A stretch of 6,227 nucleotides of DNA from Bacteroidales bacterium (GTDB taxonomy: Bacteria > Bacteroidota > Bacteroidia > Bacteroidales > VadinHA17). Positions 5,158 through 6,227 of the stretch are shown one piece after another (the stretch's first letter is position 1; every line of letters starts with the position of its first letter). The notes below the pieces were generated by a model. The model was not told where the DNA came from. It saw only the letters and a list, made by a program, of their open reading frames with translations, and searched no databases. The stretch is taken from assembly GCA_025455535.1 (NCBI GenBank), contig JALOMM010000180.1, positions 1-6,227 on the forward strand, read 5' to 3'. The position numbers and the translations under genes are program-made.

Positions 5158-6171
5158 TTAATTTCGGGCTACCCTGTAGCGCTCCCTGAAACTGATCAGC
5201 CTCTCCCGCTTCTCATCCCATAACCTCAGCATAAGCGTGTCAAAGGCTGACATGAACGTTATCGGTTTGACCTCCCTGAAGAGCTCATTCTCCTGATGGC
5301 ATCTCTTCAGGTTATAATTCGGGATGGCGGGACTAAGGTGATGAATATGGTGATACCCTATGTTACCTGTGAACCAGTTCAGCAGCCGCGGGAGACGGAA
5401 GAGGGAACTGCCGTTGAGGGCCATCGTCTTATAATCCCAGTTCCCGGAGTCGGTCCATATGACATGCCTGAACTGGTGCTGGACATAAAAGAGCCACACG
5501 CCGTGGACCGTAGCGACATAAAGCACCGGCAGCTGTATCATCAGGTATGCCTTCCACCCTATCGCCCACACTGCAAGGGCTATCATCACCGCAAGAGCAA
5601 GGTTGGTCATGTGGACATACATCTTTTCACGCGTTGTCATGTAACTCTTGGTAAAGCGGAACAGCACCACAAACAGCAATATAGGGGCCACTCCGATAAG
5701 AAACAACGGATGCCTGTAGAGGCGATAGACAAAACGCTGCCATTTCGAAAGATTCTCATACTCTGTGACAGTCAGCGTTTTAACATCCCCTATCCCACGT
5801 TTATCAAGATTGCCTACCGTCTGGTGGTGTATATGATGATCACGGTGCCACCTGTGATACGGGGTGAAGACCAGCAGCCCGGTGAAAATACCTACTATTG
5901 TGTTCAGCCGCTTTGTGCGGAAGAACGACCCGTGGCCGCAGTCATGAAAGATGATGAATGTCCGTACAAGAAACCCGGCTGCCAGGACCGCCAGTGCGAG
6001 GGTAAGCCAGTATGATACCTCCAGTGACCTGACCATCAGGTACCATAACAACAGATACGGACCGACAGAATTTATTACCTGCCACCAGCTTCTGAGATGA
6101 TCAGGTTTGTTGTATTTTGATATGATGCCTATCCATTCAGGTCTCGCGGTTTTTTTGTCCTCTGTTTCCAT
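5158..6171 (-). CDS. Membrane fatty-acid desaturase (acyl-lipid type)
   Basis: A 337-residue integral membrane enzyme (PF00487) that introduces a double bond into acyl chains using a di-iron centre, O2 and an electron donor. All three His boxes are present: H76-DCG-H80, H109-RD-HH113 and HH-I-HH at 274-278, with extra His at 232 and 236 that often complete the metal site. Hydrophobic segments lie at about 34-48, 53-74, 90-103, 155-172, 188-204 and 208-229. NLDKRGIGDVKTLTVTEY (121-138) and the C-terminal LSPAIPNYNL (279-288) resemble bacterial delta-5/delta-12 acyl-lipid desaturases such as Bacillus Des, which is cold-induced; regiospecificity cannot be read from sequence. Length is close to that family. 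It is convergent with the SRPBCC gene, with no clear terminator in the 23-bp gap. Upstream at the window edge lies TAGTTTG, a -7-like box one base short of consensus; its -33 partner would be at or beyond the edge. Confidence 0.95.
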   Translation of the reverse strand: METEDKKTARPEWIGIISKYNKPDHLRSWWQVINSVGPYLLLWYLMVRSLEVSYWLTLALAVLAAGFLVRTFIIFHDCGHGSFFRTKRLNTIVGIFTGLLVFTPYHRWHRDHHIHHQTVGNLDKRGIGDVKTLTVTEYENLSKWQRFVYRLYRHPLFLIGVAPILLFVVLFRFTKSYMTTREKMYVHMTNLALAVMIALAVWAIGWKAYLMIQLPVLYVATVHGVWLFYVQHQFRHVIWTDSGNWDYKTMALNGSSLFRLPRLLNWFTGNIGYHHIHHLSPAIPNYNLKRCHQENELFREVKPITFMSAFDTLMLRLWDEKRERLISFRERYRVARN

Positions 6172-6227
6172 AATCCCATCTGAAATCGCTTGCGAGCGCC
6201 GTCGGTGGCAAACTACCGGAATTCAGA

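Noticed and set aside
5296..6015. 239-codon open frame on the plus strand
   Set aside because: It is antisense to the desaturase, whose His boxes and membrane segments are clear; the plus-strand translation is rich in His/Pro/Arg with no domain.

Overview
The window looks like a piece of a Bacteroidota chromosome, probably from the Bacteroidales/Marinilabiliales side. The main direct evidence is an exact Bacteroidota-type promoter upstream of the helicase gene (TTTG, 20 bp, TACCTTTG). Supporting signs are weak or absent Shine-Dalgarno sites, signal peptides ending in Ala before Gln, and protein families typical of the phylum. GC content is moderate. I see no phage, insertion sequence, CRISPR array, tRNA or rRNA.

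Layout: (1) Positions 1-795, minus strand: 5' part of a secreted class C beta-lactamase-fold serine hydrolase, cut by the window edge. (2) Positions 796-1043: divergent intergenic region with an 84-bp repeat-like element made of two GC-rich hairpins between 12-bp direct repeats. (3) 1044-1604, plus: NAD(P)H-dependent FMN reductase-type flavoprotein. (4) 1605-1753: spacer with two microsatellite-like arrays, a heptamer (GATTTGC) and an octamer (GACTGCAN) that resembles the 12-bp repeat on the other side of the flavoprotein gene. (5) 1754-2248 and 2276-2884, plus: two exported thioredoxin-fold proteins in tandem, one TlpA/ResA-like (WCAPC), one redoxin-like (CNTCP plus a late third Cys). (6) 2953-3183 and 3198-4373, minus: a small basic protein resembling only the N-terminal extension of Bacteroidota cold-shock-domain proteins, 14 bp downstream of a DEAD-box-type RNA helicase. 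(7) 4374-4666: divergent region with the helicase promoter and a predicted leader of about 175 nt. (8) 4667-5134, plus: SRPBCC-fold protein. (9) 5158-6171, minus: membrane fatty-acid desaturase, convergent with the SRPBCC gene.

Functional reading: the redoxin pair probably acts in periplasmic thiol/disulfide chemistry. The helicase/small-protein pair and the desaturase are both of kinds often linked to low-temperature adaptation (RNA unwinding, membrane fluidity), but they are separate transcription units and a shared cold response is only inferred. The window is mostly ordinary core genome. The points most worth a second look are the cold-shock-like small protein without a cold-shock domain, the long helicase leader, the atypical helicase sequence, and the dispersed-repeat-like intergenic sequences on both sides of the flavoprotein gene.
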